Positions 1-8,755 of a stretch of 64,000 bases of DNA are shown piece after piece. The notes beneath the pieces were generated by a model. The model searched no databases and was not told where the DNA came from. It saw only the letters and a program-made list of their open reading frames with translations. Made by a program: the position numbers and the translations under genes. Positions within the stretch are counted from its first letter, which is position 1. Each line of letters opens with the position of its first letter. Source of the DNA: Roseibium limicola (lineage in GTDB: Bacteria; Pseudomonadota; Alphaproteobacteria; Rhizobiales; Stappiaceae); contig NZ_JAFLNF010000008.1 in assembly GCF_017313085.1 (NCBI RefSeq), positions 186,001 through 250,000 of the forward strand, written 5' to 3'.

Positions 1-8
1 CGCCTAAG

Positions 9-190
9 TCATCCCGCACGCAGCGCCAGCGGAGATGCGGAACCGGTGAGCCACAGTTTCGCGTGTATCCCCACCGAAGCTCGCGACCGCACATCGATCA
101 CCTTGCGCTGTCCCGGACACCGATCCGGGACCTCATTGACCCAATGAGCCTGCAGGGAGCCAGGTCCCGGCGCAAGGCCGGGACAGCGAG
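9..190. repeat. Dispersed palindromic repeat cluster (types A and B)
   Basis: Two repeat modules recur in this window. Type A (about 9-58 here) begins GTCATCCCGCACGCAGCG and continues to GGTGAGCCAC. Type B (about 105-190) begins GCTGTCCCGG and ends in the inverse CCGGGACAGCG, so it can fold into a long hairpin. Near copies lie at 9539-9789, 9888-9997 and 22175-22446. This copy sits past the 3' end of the NfeD gene and the left neighbour is outside the window. Similar copies in intergenic DNA point to a REP/BIME-like family; any function in mRNA 3'-end formation is inferred. Confidence 0.7.
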
Positions 191-200
191 ACGTAGCCTT

Positions 201-680
201 TCAATTGGTCGACGCAGTTTCATCCTCGACAGGGGCCACCACCAGGTGAGCGCCTTCGATGCGTTCCACCCGAACATTCACTCCGGCCGGTAAATCCGGC
301 CCTGATACCCGCCAGACCGTGTCATCAATGGAGAGATTGCCGCTGCCCTGATGAAGCGGCGAGGCCAGCGTGAAGACGCGACCGATATAGCGGCTGCCGC
401 GTTTGTTGAGTTGCGGGTCGCCTTCCTCGGACTTCAGACGCGAGATCAGCCCGCGCCCCAAAAAGAAGCTGGCAAAGGCAAGAACCACATAGAGAATGAG
501 CGCGACCTGCCAGCTCATGTCGATGACCAGTGCAACTGCGCCCACAAGTATGGCCGCAATGCCGAACCACAGAAACAGCGTGCCAGGGGCGACGATTTCC
601 AGCCCCAGAAGCAGCAGCCCCAGGACCCACCAGGCCCAGGGGCCAAGGGCGCGGATCTGGTCCAGAATGACACTGTCCAT
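201..680 (-). CDS. NfeD-like membrane protein
   Basis: A 159-residue protein of the short NfeD type. Three hydrophobic segments lie in residues about 15-75, starting around WAWWVLGLLLLGLEI and containing the GTLFLWFG stretch typical of the family. A C-terminal soluble part (about 85-150) would form the OB-like NfeD domain. Short NfeD proteins pair with SPFH/stomatin proteins in membrane microdomains. The gene follows the SPFH gene with a one-base stop/start overlap (TGATG at 678-682), so translation is probably coupled. The exact physiological role is not known; quality control of membrane proteins is the usual suggestion. Confidence 0.88.
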   Translation of the reverse strand: MDSVILDQIRALGPWAWWVLGLLLLGLEIVAPGTLFLWFGIAAILVGAVALVIDMSWQVALILYVVLAFASFFLGRGLISRLKSEEGDPQLNKRGSRYIGRVFTLASPLHQGSGNLSIDDTVWRVSGPDLPAGVNVRVERIEGAHLVVAPVEDETASTN

Positions 681-1675
681 CAGTCGGTCTCCCGGCCCTG
701 CCCGGTTTCAGGCACGCTACTGCTGCGGGCGGAAGCGGTTGATCCTGAGCCGAAGGCTTCCTTGGCAATTTCGCCGATCCCGGTCAGAGCGCCCAGCATG
801 GACGTTGCCTCGATCGGCATTATCAGGGTTTTCTGATTACGTGAGGTCGCCATCTTGCCGAAGGCCTCAATGTATTTGTTGGCAACAAAATAGTTGATTG
901 CCTGAACGTCTCCGGCGGCAATTGCCTCACTCACCAGCTGCGTCGCCTTGGCTTCCGCTTCGGCCTCTCGTTCGCGCGCCTCGGAATCCCGGAAAGCGGA
1001 TTCGCGCCGACCTTCGGCCTCCAGAATGAGCGACTGCTTCTGCCCTTCCGCCTTGAGAATTTCGGACTGCCTGCGGCCTTCTGCTTCCAGAATAGCCGCA
1101 CGCTTTTCACGTTCGGCCTTCATCTGTCGGCCCATGGCTTCCACCAGATCGCGCGGCGGATTGATGTCTTTGATTTCGATGCGGGTGATCTTGATCCCCC
1201 AGGGCTCTACCGCAGCATCCACCACTCGGAGCAGTTGGGCATTGATCTCATCGCGGTTGGAGAGCAGTTGATCGAGATCCATCGACCCCATGACAGACCG
1301 AATGTTGGTCATCGTCAGGTTGAGGATCGCGTTCTGCAGACCCAGCACTTCATAGGCCGCCCGGGCCGCATCCAGAACCTGATAGAAGGTCACCCCATCC
1401 GCTGTTACCGACGCGTTGTCGCGGGTGATGACCTCTTGCGACGGCACGTCGAGCACCTGCTCCATCATGTTGAGCTTTTGCCCGATCCGGTCGATGAACG
1501 GTACGATGAAGTTCAGGCCCGGTGTCAGCGTCGCGCGATACCGCCCGAACCGCTCGATCGTGTAGTTATGACCTTGGGGCACTGTCTTGACCCCGGAGAA
1601 AAACACCAGAACCACGAGGGCCAGAAAAACGATCAAGACGATGTCAAAACCGAACAAATTCAAATCAACGTCCAC
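680..1675 (-). CDS. SPFH/stomatin-like (Band 7, QmcA-type) protein
   Basis: A 331-residue SPFH-domain protein anchored by one N-terminal membrane segment (about residues 8-28, IVLIVFLALVVLVFF). The Band 7 domain follows, with the motif GHNYTIERFGRYRATLTPGLNF and, in the middle, the family signature PWGIKITRIEIKDI. A long charged helix of repeated EAEGRRQ/KAEGQKQ units (about 190-250) is the flotillin/stomatin oligomerisation region. I prefer the GTG start at 1675, which has GGGAG seven bases upstream, over the ATG at 1723, which would put 16 non-family residues ahead of the anchor. It forms a two-gene unit with the NfeD gene downstream. Confidence 0.88.
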   Translation of the reverse strand: MDVDLNLFGFDIVLIVFLALVVLVFFSGVKTVPQGHNYTIERFGRYRATLTPGLNFIVPFIDRIGQKLNMMEQVLDVPSQEVITRDNASVTADGVTFYQVLDAARAAYEVLGLQNAILNLTMTNIRSVMGSMDLDQLLSNRDEINAQLLRVVDAAVEPWGIKITRIEIKDINPPRDLVEAMGRQMKAEREKRAAILEAEGRRQSEILKAEGQKQSLILEAEGRRESAFRDSEAREREAEAEAKATQLVSEAIAAGDVQAINYFVANKYIEAFGKMATSRNQKTLIMPIEATSMLGALTGIGEIAKEAFGSGSTASARSSSVPETGQGRETD

Positions 1676-1918
1676 GACGCGTCTCCCATGTGGCGAAACA
1701 AGTTTCGAGTATGCAAATCCCACGCACCAAATACCAGCTCACAGCCGCACGCGGACAATAAAATGCAGCAAACGGCATATCTCTCACTATGTTGATGCCC
1801 CCCGTTGCCGTCCCGACAACTGCCGGAAAGCTCCGGCATCCAAGTTAAGCTCATCACGGAGCACTGATATTCCGGCGCGAGGCCGGGGCAGCGAGGTCTG
1901 CAGGGTTCAAGCTGTGAA

Positions 1919-1949
1919 AACAAAAAAGGGGCGATCGGATCGCCCCTTC
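1919..1949 (-). terminator. Intrinsic terminator of hemH
   Basis: A perfect 11-bp inverted repeat (AAGGGGCGATC/GATCGCCCCTT, 1926-1948) around one central base. On the minus strand it is followed by TTTTTTG. It lies about 30 bases past the ferrochelatase stop codon. Confidence 0.85.
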
Positions 1950-1977
1950 AGATAGCTCGCAACAAGTCAGACCAGAC

Positions 1978-3045
1978 TCACAACCAGCCGGACAATTCTT
2001 GGCGTACTATGTGCTCGATGACTTTCATACCGAGATCACTGTCGTTCAGGCATGGAACATGGGTGAAATGCTCGCCGCCATTTTCTTCGAAGATCTCGCC
2101 TGCTTCACCGGCAATTTCTTCCAGAGTTTCCAGACAGTCGGCAACGAACCCCGGGTTCATCACGGCAACTTTCTTCACCCCGTCCTTGGCCAGCTTCTCG
2201 ACCGTCTTGTCCGTGTAAGGCTGCAGCCATTCCTCTGGCCCGAAACGCGACTGGAAGGTGATCTGCAGCTTGTCTTTGTCCCACCCCAGGTGCTCACGCA
2301 TCAGCCGTGTCGTCTTCTGGCAGTGGCAATGATAGGGGTCGCCCTTGCGGAAATAAGACTGCGGAATACCGTGATAGGAGGTCAGAACCATATCCGGCTC
2401 GAAGCTTTCCTTCGCCAGATGCTCCCTCAGGGATGTCGCCAGTGCCGACACATAGACCTCGTCGTCATGGTAAGGCGGTACGGTGCGGATCGCTGGCTGC
2501 CAGCGCATTTCAAGCAACGCCTTGCAGACTTCGTCGTTGACCGTCGCCGTGGTCGAGGCGGAATACTGCGGGTACAGCGGATAAATCAGGATCCGGTCGC
2601 AACCGTCGTCTTTCAGCTTCTGCAGCTTCGAGCGAATCGACGGCTTGCCATAACGCATTGCCCAATCGACCTTCACCCGGCCGCCGGCGTCACCAATCAG
2701 CGCGGCTAGTTTGTCGGACTGGCTGCGCGTGATGGTGCGCAACGGGCTTTCGTCGCGTTCCTTGTTCCAGATCTCATCATAGGCTGCGCCGGACTTCTTT
2801 GGCCGCGTCATCAAGACAATGCCGTGCAATATCGGATACCAGAGAATTTTCGGCCATTCGATCACCCGCTTGTCAGAGAGAAACTCGCGCAGATAGCGCC
2901 GCATCGACCAATAGCCGGTGTCATCCGGCGTTCCGAGGTTCACAAGCAGAACCCCGATCTTGCCCGCCTTTACCGGCGGGTGGGCCTCAGGCAATTTCAC
3001 TTGCTGCATGTCGGACTGGGTTGAACTCGAATCTGGCGCGGTCAT
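1978..3045 (-). CDS. hemH: Ferrochelatase
   Basis: Inserts ferrous iron into protoporphyrin IX, the last step of protoheme synthesis. The 355-residue protein has the family start GKIGVLLVNLGTPD, the conserved VLTSYHGIPQSYFRKGDPY segment with the catalytic/metal-contact histidine, and the FVADCLETLEEI segment with the conserved glutamates. Length fits bacterial HemH (about 310-370). I place the start at the ATG at 3045; an upstream ATG at 3093 adds only a basic stretch. It is apparently monocistronic with its own terminator at 1919-1949. No transmembrane segment is seen, as expected for a soluble or peripheral membrane enzyme. Confidence 0.95.
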   Translation of the reverse strand: MTAPDSSSTQSDMQQVKLPEAHPPVKAGKIGVLLVNLGTPDDTGYWSMRRYLREFLSDKRVIEWPKILWYPILHGIVLMTRPKKSGAAYDEIWNKERDESPLRTITRSQSDKLAALIGDAGGRVKVDWAMRYGKPSIRSKLQKLKDDGCDRILIYPLYPQYSASTTATVNDEVCKALLEMRWQPAIRTVPPYHDDEVYVSALATSLREHLAKESFEPDMVLTSYHGIPQSYFRKGDPYHCHCQKTTRLMREHLGWDKDKLQITFQSRFGPEEWLQPYTDKTVEKLAKDGVKKVAVMNPGFVADCLETLEEIAGEAGEIFEENGGEHFTHVPCLNDSDLGMKVIEHIVRQELSGWL

Positions 3046-3271
3046 AGGTTTTCCGTTCGGTGTCTGGCGCGGAGCGCGCGGCGGCCGGACCACCCCGGAG
3101 GACCGGGGGGCAGCGCCGCGTCGTCAAATCCTTACGCTGATGCTCAGCTTTTAGATCATAATCATTCTAAATTAAAGTGAAGCGACCGCCCAACACCGCG
3201 ATTCAGCAGCGACTTTCTGTCACTCTTTACCCGCCTCACAGGTCAGTGCCGCACGCCAAACACACGAACAC

Positions 3272-3311
3272 ATAAAAGAAGGGCGGAAAGAGAAGCTCCT
3301 TCCGCCCTTCA
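3272..3311 (-). terminator. Intrinsic terminator of the TRAP operon
   Basis: An 11-bp inverted repeat (GAAGGGCGGAA at 3278-3288, TTCCGCCCTTC at 3300-3310) with an 11-base loop. On the minus strand it is followed by TTTTATG. It lies about 25 bases past the stop of the TRAP large permease. Confidence 0.85.
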
Positions 3312-3334
3312 GGATCTTGATGTCAGCGTCGCGC

Positions 3335-6001
3335 TTAGAAGTTCAGCGAGACGTCCCGATGTCCGGACAGGCAAGCCGCCACATCCAGGGAAACACCGCG
3401 CGGCAGGTGCGGCAACTGACGCAGGCCGATCGTGTCGCCAACAGCGGCCTGATACAGTCTCAGCTCAGGCAGAAGCTCGGCTGCCCCCTTCTGACGCCAG
3501 ATGAGATCCGCATCGAGTTCGTCGATAGACGCCTGAACTTCCACGATGGCCTCGGCTGCATTCGGAGACTTGCCCCGCATGATCTTGCGCGCATTGCTCA
3601 AGCCCTTGCGAATATCACTGCTCTCCTCAATTTCACCGATGGAGGAGCGCACCACTTCGATGGCATCCACCGCCACAGCCGGCTCCAGGTCGGGCAAGGC
3701 CGCGATCAGATCCACCAGCTGCGGACGCTTTTCAGCCAGCAGCGGTGCACCGGCCAGAACGGCCTGCAGTTCCATCACTGGCTTGAAGGCATTGTCCACC
3801 ATACGGCGATACTGCATCCGTGCCGTGTTCTCGGTCTTCTGGATCGCGTTGAACGTCTTGTTGACGTCCGTCCAGTCGCCCGGAACCTGGCTCATCAGAT
3901 CTTCGACCTGCGCCGTCAGCTTCTCGATACGTGCTTGCGCCCGCTCGCCTTGCTCTGCGGTGTAGATGCCCGTCTCGCCAGCGCGGGACACGATGACCTT
4001 CTGTTCCTCGATCCGCTCTTCCAGGCGATGAGCATCACGCTCCAGGGCACGGACGTTGCGATGAACAGGACGATAGGACACCGCGGCTTCCCCGACAGCG
4101 GCTTCCGCCTCGGCGATTTCGGTCATTTTCGGCATCGCTTCGCGCGCTGCTTTCAGACCTTCCTTCAGGTCTTTCTGCATGCCCTTCGGCAGATAGCTCA
4201 GGTCCTGACCTTCCATGGTCTGGATGGCCGCCAGAATGCTGTCGCCCTTCTCCAGATACGCATCATAGGTCAGCGTTTCCATGCAGTACTGCAAACGCGG
4301 GTTCATCGGCGGCGGCGCAGTGTCCGACAGCAGAGAAGACCGGTTCGGCAGATAATTCACCAGCTGCGGATAGAAGCCGACGATGAACAGCGCCAGGATC
4401 TGCAGACCGATGAAGGCCACCACGCCCTTGTACATGTCGATGGTCTTCACCACCGCAGGAGCAACGCCGCGCAGATAAAACAGGGCAAAGCCGAAGGGCG
4501 GTGTCAGGAACGACGTCTGAATGTTCAGACCGATCATCACGCCCAACCAGACCGCAGTCACGTTGGCCTGAGGATCCGCCAGAAGGATCGGAGCGACAAT
4601 CGGTACCACGACCACGGCAATCTCGATGAAGTCGAGGAAGAACCCGAGGACGAAGATCACCAGCATGACGATCAGGAACTGCGCCCAGAAGCCACCCGGC
4701 AGGCTGAGCAGGAAGTCCTTGACCAGCTCTTCCCCGCCAAAGGCACGGAAGGACGAGGTCAACATCGCAGCACCGAGCAGAATGATGAACACCAGCGAAC
4801 TGGTTTTCGCCGTCTCCACCATCACGCCGCGCAGGGTGTCTTCCAGCTTCAGGGTCCGCCATCCGCTCCAGAACAGGGCGATCAGCAGCAACGACACGGC
4901 AATCACCGCAATCACCAGACCGAGAATGTCCTGGCTGGTTTCGATACGCTTGATGTTCACCGCGCCGAAGAAGCTGACCACCATGGCAATCGCGACAAGC
5001 GCCAGGATCGCAATGATCGCAGGACTGTAAGCGCCCCGCTTGCCTTCACGCAGTCGGTAACCGGCCATCACCATGGCACCGATCGCGCCAATCGCACCAG
5101 CCTGGTTGACGGTGGCAACACCGGCGATGATCGAGCCCAGAACAAGGAAGATCAGCGCCAGTGGCGGCACAAGCGTGATGAACACCTTGGCCGCAAAACG
5201 ACGGTCCAGAGCCTCATCGGAGTGAACAGCCGGTGCGGACTTCGGATTGATCAGCGCAAAGCCGAGGATGAACAGCATGTAAAGGCCAACCAGCAGCAGA
5301 CCCGGCAGGAACGCTCCAAGGAACATTTCACCTGCGCTGGTGGAGACCACGCTGAAGTCCGACGGCATGGAAAACTCGCCGGTCGCCTGCTTGTAGAGCG
5401 TCTGACGAATGCTGCCGGCCTGATCGACCGCACTGGCCAACTGATCGGCCAGAATGATCAGAACGATGGACGGCGGAATGATCTGGCCCAGTGTACCCGA
5501 CGCTGCAATCGTTCCCGTTGCCAGTGGCACCGAATAATTGTTGCGCAACATTGCCGGCAGGGAAATCAGCCCCATCGCCACAACAGTCGCCCCGACGATG
5601 CCAGTGGTTGCCGCCAGAAGCGCGCCAACGAAGACCACGGAAATGCCGAGACCACCGGGAACCGGCCCGAACAACCGCGCCATGGTGACCAGCAGGTCTT
5701 CCGCGATCTTGGACCGCTGCAGCATGATGCCCATGAACACGAACAACGGAATGGCAATGAGCGTGTCGCGCTCAGCCTCCCAGTAAATGCCACGGAAGTT
5801 CGTCACGCCGGCACTCAGCCACTGGCCGGGCCCGCCATGGGTAAAGAACGCGTCGGTGCCTGTCGAAAACAGGACACCGGCCAGCGATGCAATGCCGATG
5901 GTGATGATGGCGGCGCCAGGCAACGAGAAGGCCACCGGAAAACCGGAACCCAGGGCCGTTGCCATGAGGACGATAAGAAGGAGGAGGAAGAATAGTTCCA
6001 T
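3335..6001 (-). CDS. TRAP transporter large permease (DctM type) with long C-terminal extension
   Basis: This 888-residue protein is about twice the usual DctM length (about 430). Residues 1-545 form the DctM/SiaM-like membrane domain with many hydrophobic segments and the family features GSGFPVAFSLPG and GTIAASGTLGQIIPPSI. An insertion with two extra hydrophobic segments lies near 325-385. From about 555 to 888 the protein is hydrophilic, rich in Glu, Ala, Arg and Lys, with heptad-like helices (for example ALERDAHRLEERIEEQKV), so it is probably a coiled-coil domain on one side of the membrane. It imports an unidentified, probably acidic, solute by ion symport together with the small permease and binding protein upstream. 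I do not know the function of the tail. Confidence 0.85.
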   Translation of the reverse strand: MELFFLLLLIVLMATALGSGFPVAFSLPGAAIITIGIASLAGVLFSTGTDAFFTHGGPGQWLSAGVTNFRGIYWEAERDTLIAIPLFVFMGIMLQRSKIAEDLLVTMARLFGPVPGGLGISVVFVGALLAATTGIVGATVVAMGLISLPAMLRNNYSVPLATGTIAASGTLGQIIPPSIVLIILADQLASAVDQAGSIRQTLYKQATGEFSMPSDFSVVSTSAGEMFLGAFLPGLLLVGLYMLFILGFALINPKSAPAVHSDEALDRRFAAKVFITLVPPLALIFLVLGSIIAGVATVNQAGAIGAIGAMVMAGYRLREGKRGAYSPAIIAILALVAIAMVVSFFGAVNIKRIETSQDILGLVIAVIAVSLLLIALFWSGWRTLKLEDTLRGVMVETAKTSSLVFIILLGAAMLTSSFRAFGGEELVKDFLLSLPGGFWAQFLIVMLVIFVLGFFLDFIEIAVVVVPIVAPILLADPQANVTAVWLGVMIGLNIQTSFLTPPFGFALFYLRGVAPAVVKTIDMYKGVVAFIGLQILALFIVGFYPQLVNYLPNRSSLLSDTAPPPMNPRLQYCMETLTYDAYLEKGDSILAAIQTMEGQDLSYLPKGMQKDLKEGLKAAREAMPKMTEIAEAEAAVGEAAVSYRPVHRNVRALERDAHRLEERIEEQKVIVSRAGETGIYTAEQGERAQARIEKLTAQVEDLMSQVPGDWTDVNKTFNAIQKTENTARMQYRRMVDNAFKPVMELQAVLAGAPLLAEKRPQLVDLIAALPDLEPAVAVDAIEVVRSSIGEIEESSDIRKGLSNARKIMRGKSPNAAEAIVEVQASIDELDADLIWRQKGAAELLPELRLYQAAVGDTIGLRQLPHLPRGVSLDVAACLSGHRDVSLNF

Positions 6002-6027
6002 CAGAAGGTATCTCTCGTCGCTTTCGC

Positions 6028-7065
6028 CTAGTGAGCTGCAGTGGAGTCGTGATCACGCCCACCGGGTTCATCCCGCATATCGGCAATCGCTTCCATCAGG
6101 TAGCTGACGAACTGGATCAACATGGACACGGCAAAGACCGCAAGGAAGCCGGCCATGAGATATTTCACATAAAGCCCAAATCCGGCCTGCGTGGTTTCAT
6201 AGGCCAGCATCGGGCTGTTGATGATGTTCTGCTTGCCGCCCATCCCGATGATCAGGATGACCCAGCACAGGCTCATGCCCAGAAACAGCGAGCCGATGGC
6301 GTTGACCAGCCCCTTGAGCCGGGTGGGGAAGCCTGCATAGAACACGTCAACCCGCACATGCCCCTCCTCGATCAATGTATAGGCACTGGCAAAGAGGAAC
6401 AGCGCCGCATACCAGAAGCGCACCAGGTCGGCCATGAAAGCCTGCTCATAGGAAAAGATGAACCGGCCAACGACGATCAGCAGCTCCGCTGCAACCACCA
6501 GCAGAGCCAGCCAAGGAAACCCCAGGGTCCGGGTGAAGGCGGCAATCACCAGAGAAATCGCGATCAATGGCATATGCACATAGCCGCCGCGGAAGTGAGA
6601 CCGGCCGAGGTCGGCGGCCAGGTCGGAGCCGACGAGAACGTCCAGAAAGCCTTCAACGCGCAGGAAGGAAATCGCGGTATCGACAAGACCGACAATCAGA
6701 ACTGCCCAGAAGGCCGCGCGAATGATGTAGGCGTTGATGGCGGAAATGCACAGGGCATCCTGACGCAAGCTGACCGTGCGTGTTCGCAAGACATGTGCAA
6801 CGGCGATCAGGCAGGCCAGACCGTAAAGGCCAAGCTGCGCCCAGGACCAGGCCAGGCCAAGGGATCCATTGGCAGCGCCGCCAAAGATCGGCGCGACACC
6901 TGGCAAATCTTGCCAATAATTGAGGTAGTTGTTCAGCAGAAACGCTGCCAGCACGCACAGCACGGCCCATCCGAAGATACGGACCGGCACCGGAGACTTG
7001 CCTGTTGCTTGGGGCATTTGCGGGGTGGCAGACACATCGTCTTGAACCGGGTCCAAGGCCGTCAT
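6028..7065 (-). CDS. TRAP transporter small permease (DctQ type), enlarged
   Basis: A 345-residue membrane protein, against about 160-200 for ordinary DctQ. The C-terminal half (about 190-335) looks like DctQ, with FWYAALFLFASAYTLIEEGHVRVDVFY matching the family's conserved EEGHVRVDV region. The N-terminal half adds several extra hydrophobic segments (about 28-45, 70-90, 110-135, 165-180). Enlarged small subunits often accompany enlarged large subunits. It lies between the binding-protein gene (82 bases upstream) and the large permease (26 bases downstream) in one minus-strand operon. Confidence 0.82.
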   Translation of the reverse strand: MTALDPVQDDVSATPQMPQATGKSPVPVRIFGWAVLCVLAAFLLNNYLNYWQDLPGVAPIFGGAANGSLGLAWSWAQLGLYGLACLIAVAHVLRTRTVSLRQDALCISAINAYIIRAAFWAVLIVGLVDTAISFLRVEGFLDVLVGSDLAADLGRSHFRGGYVHMPLIAISLVIAAFTRTLGFPWLALLVVAAELLIVVGRFIFSYEQAFMADLVRFWYAALFLFASAYTLIEEGHVRVDVFYAGFPTRLKGLVNAIGSLFLGMSLCWVILIIGMGGKQNIINSPMLAYETTQAGFGLYVKYLMAGFLAVFAVSMLIQFVSYLMEAIADMRDEPGGRDHDSTAAH

Positions 7066-7104
7066 AGCAGGTGTGCCCTCTATATTCCGAAAAGAGACGA
7101 GTTA

Positions 7105-7128
7105 GGGGGCGGGTTGAAGCCCGCCCCC
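7105..7128 (-). promoter_or_regulatory. Intercistronic stem-loop after TRAP binding-protein gene
   Basis: A perfect 9-bp GC-only stem (GGGGGCGGG/CCCGCCCCC) with a six-base loop lies between the binding-protein stop (7148) and the small-permease start (7065). No U-run follows on the minus strand, so it is more likely an mRNA 3'-stabilising or attenuating hairpin than a full terminator. This would give more binding protein than permease. Confidence 0.6.
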
Positions 7129-7147
7129 TTTCAGTCCAGGAGGACTG

Positions 7148-8248
7148 TTAGATCGTGATACCCAGAACGCGGTTACGCTGCTCGGTGTAACCGGTATCAG
7201 CCAGCAGCATCCAGCGACCCAGGTCGCTACGAGCCTGAACGAAGCTCTCATGCACACGTGCCGTCAGATCGGAATGCTGAATGGTTTCGTCAAACACTTC
7301 TTCCGAAGCTTCACCGAAGGCGTCATAGACTTCTTCGGAGAACTTGCGCAGCTCAACGCCGTGCTCATCGATCAGCTTGTTCAGGTAGATACCGTTATTC
7401 TGGTTGGTTTCGGCCATGGAGACCGCGTTTTCTTCCATACAGGCAGCCGTGATGATCTGCTGATCTGTCTTGGAGAGAGTTCCCCACCAGGATGCGTTCA
7501 TGCCCAAGGCGAGCTGGGAGCCCGGCTCATGCATGCCCGGATAGTAGTAGTATTTGGCAGCTTCGTAGAACTTCATGAAGTAGTCGTTCCACGGACCAAC
7601 CCACTCGGTCGCATCAACGGCGCCGGAAACAAGGTTTTCGTAAATCTGGCCACCCGGCAGGGAAACCGGAGATGCGCCCAGCTTGGCCATGACGTCGCCG
7701 CCGAGACCCGGAATACGCATCTTCAGACCCTTGAGGTCGTCAGCAGTTTCGATTTCCTTGTTGAACCAGCCGCCCATCTGAACGCCGGTGTTGCCGGCAG
7801 CCAGGTTTTTCAGGCCGAATTCGCCAGCCAGCTCATCCCAGAGCTCCTGACCGCCGCCGAATTTGATCCAGGCGTCGATTTCGGCATAGGTGAGGCCGAA
7901 CGGAACAGCTGTGAAATAAGCCCAGGCAGGGTGTTTGCCCTTCCAGTAATAGTCAGCGCCGATGTAGGCCTGCGCATTACCGGACGCCACTTCGTCGAAG
8001 GAATCGAACGCACCTACGCGCTCGCCAGCTGCGAAGTACTGAACCGCGATGCGGCCCTCGGAAAGTTCACCAATACGTGCAGACAGACGCTGTGCAGACG
8101 TTCCCAAGCCCGGGAAGTCACGCGACCAGGTCGACACGATAACCATATCAGTCGTGGACTGTGCGATAGCTGGCGCTGCGAGCGTTGACGCTACAGCGGC
8201 CCCGCCTGCACCCAGGCCAGCTTTTTTAATAAACGAACGACGATCCAT
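7148..8248 (-). CDS. TRAP transporter substrate-binding protein (DctP/TakP type)
   Basis: A 366-residue periplasmic binding protein. It begins MDRRSFIKKAGLGAGGAAVA, a clear twin-arginine (RRSFIKK) signal peptide ending near APAIAQ. The mature part has the DctP-family fold, with GLKMRIPGLGGDVMAKLGASPVSLPGGQIYENL, the segment that carries the substrate-carboxylate arginine, and ATEWVGPWNDY. It resembles the TakP branch, which binds 2-oxoacids, but the ligand cannot be read from sequence. The ATG at 8248 is chosen for its strong GGGAGGAG site and because the signal peptide starts there. It is first in the operon, followed by a stem-loop and the two permeases. Confidence 0.9.
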   Translation of the reverse strand: MDRRSFIKKAGLGAGGAAVASTLAAPAIAQSTTDMVIVSTWSRDFPGLGTSAQRLSARIGELSEGRIAVQYFAAGERVGAFDSFDEVASGNAQAYIGADYYWKGKHPAWAYFTAVPFGLTYAEIDAWIKFGGGQELWDELAGEFGLKNLAAGNTGVQMGGWFNKEIETADDLKGLKMRIPGLGGDVMAKLGASPVSLPGGQIYENLVSGAVDATEWVGPWNDYFMKFYEAAKYYYYPGMHEPGSQLALGMNASWWGTLSKTDQQIITAACMEENAVSMAETNQNNGIYLNKLIDEHGVELRKFSEEVYDAFGEASEEVFDETIQHSDLTARVHESFVQARSDLGRWMLLADTGYTEQRNRVLGITI

Positions 8249-8430
8249 GTGCTCCTCCCAGATCGTGGCAATTCCATACTGTGAAAGCAGACCTCCAGGC
8301 GGATGAATGCTTTCATGAAACCGGCGGCTTGCGCCACGAGGGAAATTGGCCACATCCACGAAGTAAGTGCAACAATTTTTTGAAGAAAAAATGCAGCAAG
8401 CTAAAATTTGTGCACGGATATACCTGAACT

Positions 8431-8467
8431 AAAATAGAATGGAACCCTTACTATATTGTTCTATTTT
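8431..8467. promoter_or_regulatory. Inverted repeat, candidate operator for the TRAP operon
   Basis: AAAATAGAA at 8431-8439 is the exact reverse complement of TTCTATTTT at 8459-8467, with a 19-base spacer. It lies about 185-220 bases upstream of the TRAP binding-protein start in the AT-rich control region. The 28-base centre spacing could suit a dimeric repressor or looping; the regulator is unknown. Confidence 0.35.
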
Positions 8468-8694
8468 TATTGCACCGCACAATGACGCAGTAATTTCATT
8501 AATACTACATAAGCACTACTTTACCTCGGGGCATTCAAGGATCAGAACAGCATCAACTTTCCACAAACCGCCAAGTTCCTGAAACGATATTCCATGACCA
8601 GCCATCCACGACTATTATGGAAAGTTGTTTTTCCCTGAGGGCATTTGCTTATGATCACGGAAGAATATCGATTATCATGCGCCAAATGACCGAC

Positions 8695-8718
8695 TACAAT
8701 GCAACAATCGACATTGTA
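8695..8718. promoter_or_regulatory. Inverted repeat upstream of the puuD-like gene, candidate operator
   Basis: TACAATG at 8695-8701 and CATTGTA at 8712-8718 form a perfect 7-bp inverted repeat with a 10-base spacer, 38 bases upstream of the start at 8756. Spacing of one helical turn fits a dimeric regulator. No regulator gene is adjacent. Confidence 0.4.
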
Positions 8719-8755
8719 ATCTCTCCCGTACTTCATCCCATGGACCCTTCCCAAA

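Larger units (their letters stand above)
8249..8755. other. AT-rich divergent control region, TRAP operon / puuD-like gene
   Basis: About 500 bases between two divergent genes. By eye it is clearly more AT-rich than its surroundings, especially 8370-8720. No convincing gene is seen; short open frames here lack ribosome sites and family features. It holds two inverted repeats (8431-8467 and 8695-8718, listed separately) and presumably the promoters for both directions. Confidence 0.6.

Noticed and set aside
1850..1900. Another copy of palindromic repeat B after the SPFH region
   Set aside because: Only a degenerate half (CCGGCGCGAGGCCGGGGCAGCG) is seen without its partner arm, so I did not list it as a repeat feature.
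3317..5995. Long open frame on the plus strand opposite the TRAP large permease (about 890 residues)
   Set aside because: It mirrors a clear membrane protein gene. Its product is full of His, Arg, Gln and Asp with no family motif, as expected from the antisense of a GC-rich hydrophobic gene.
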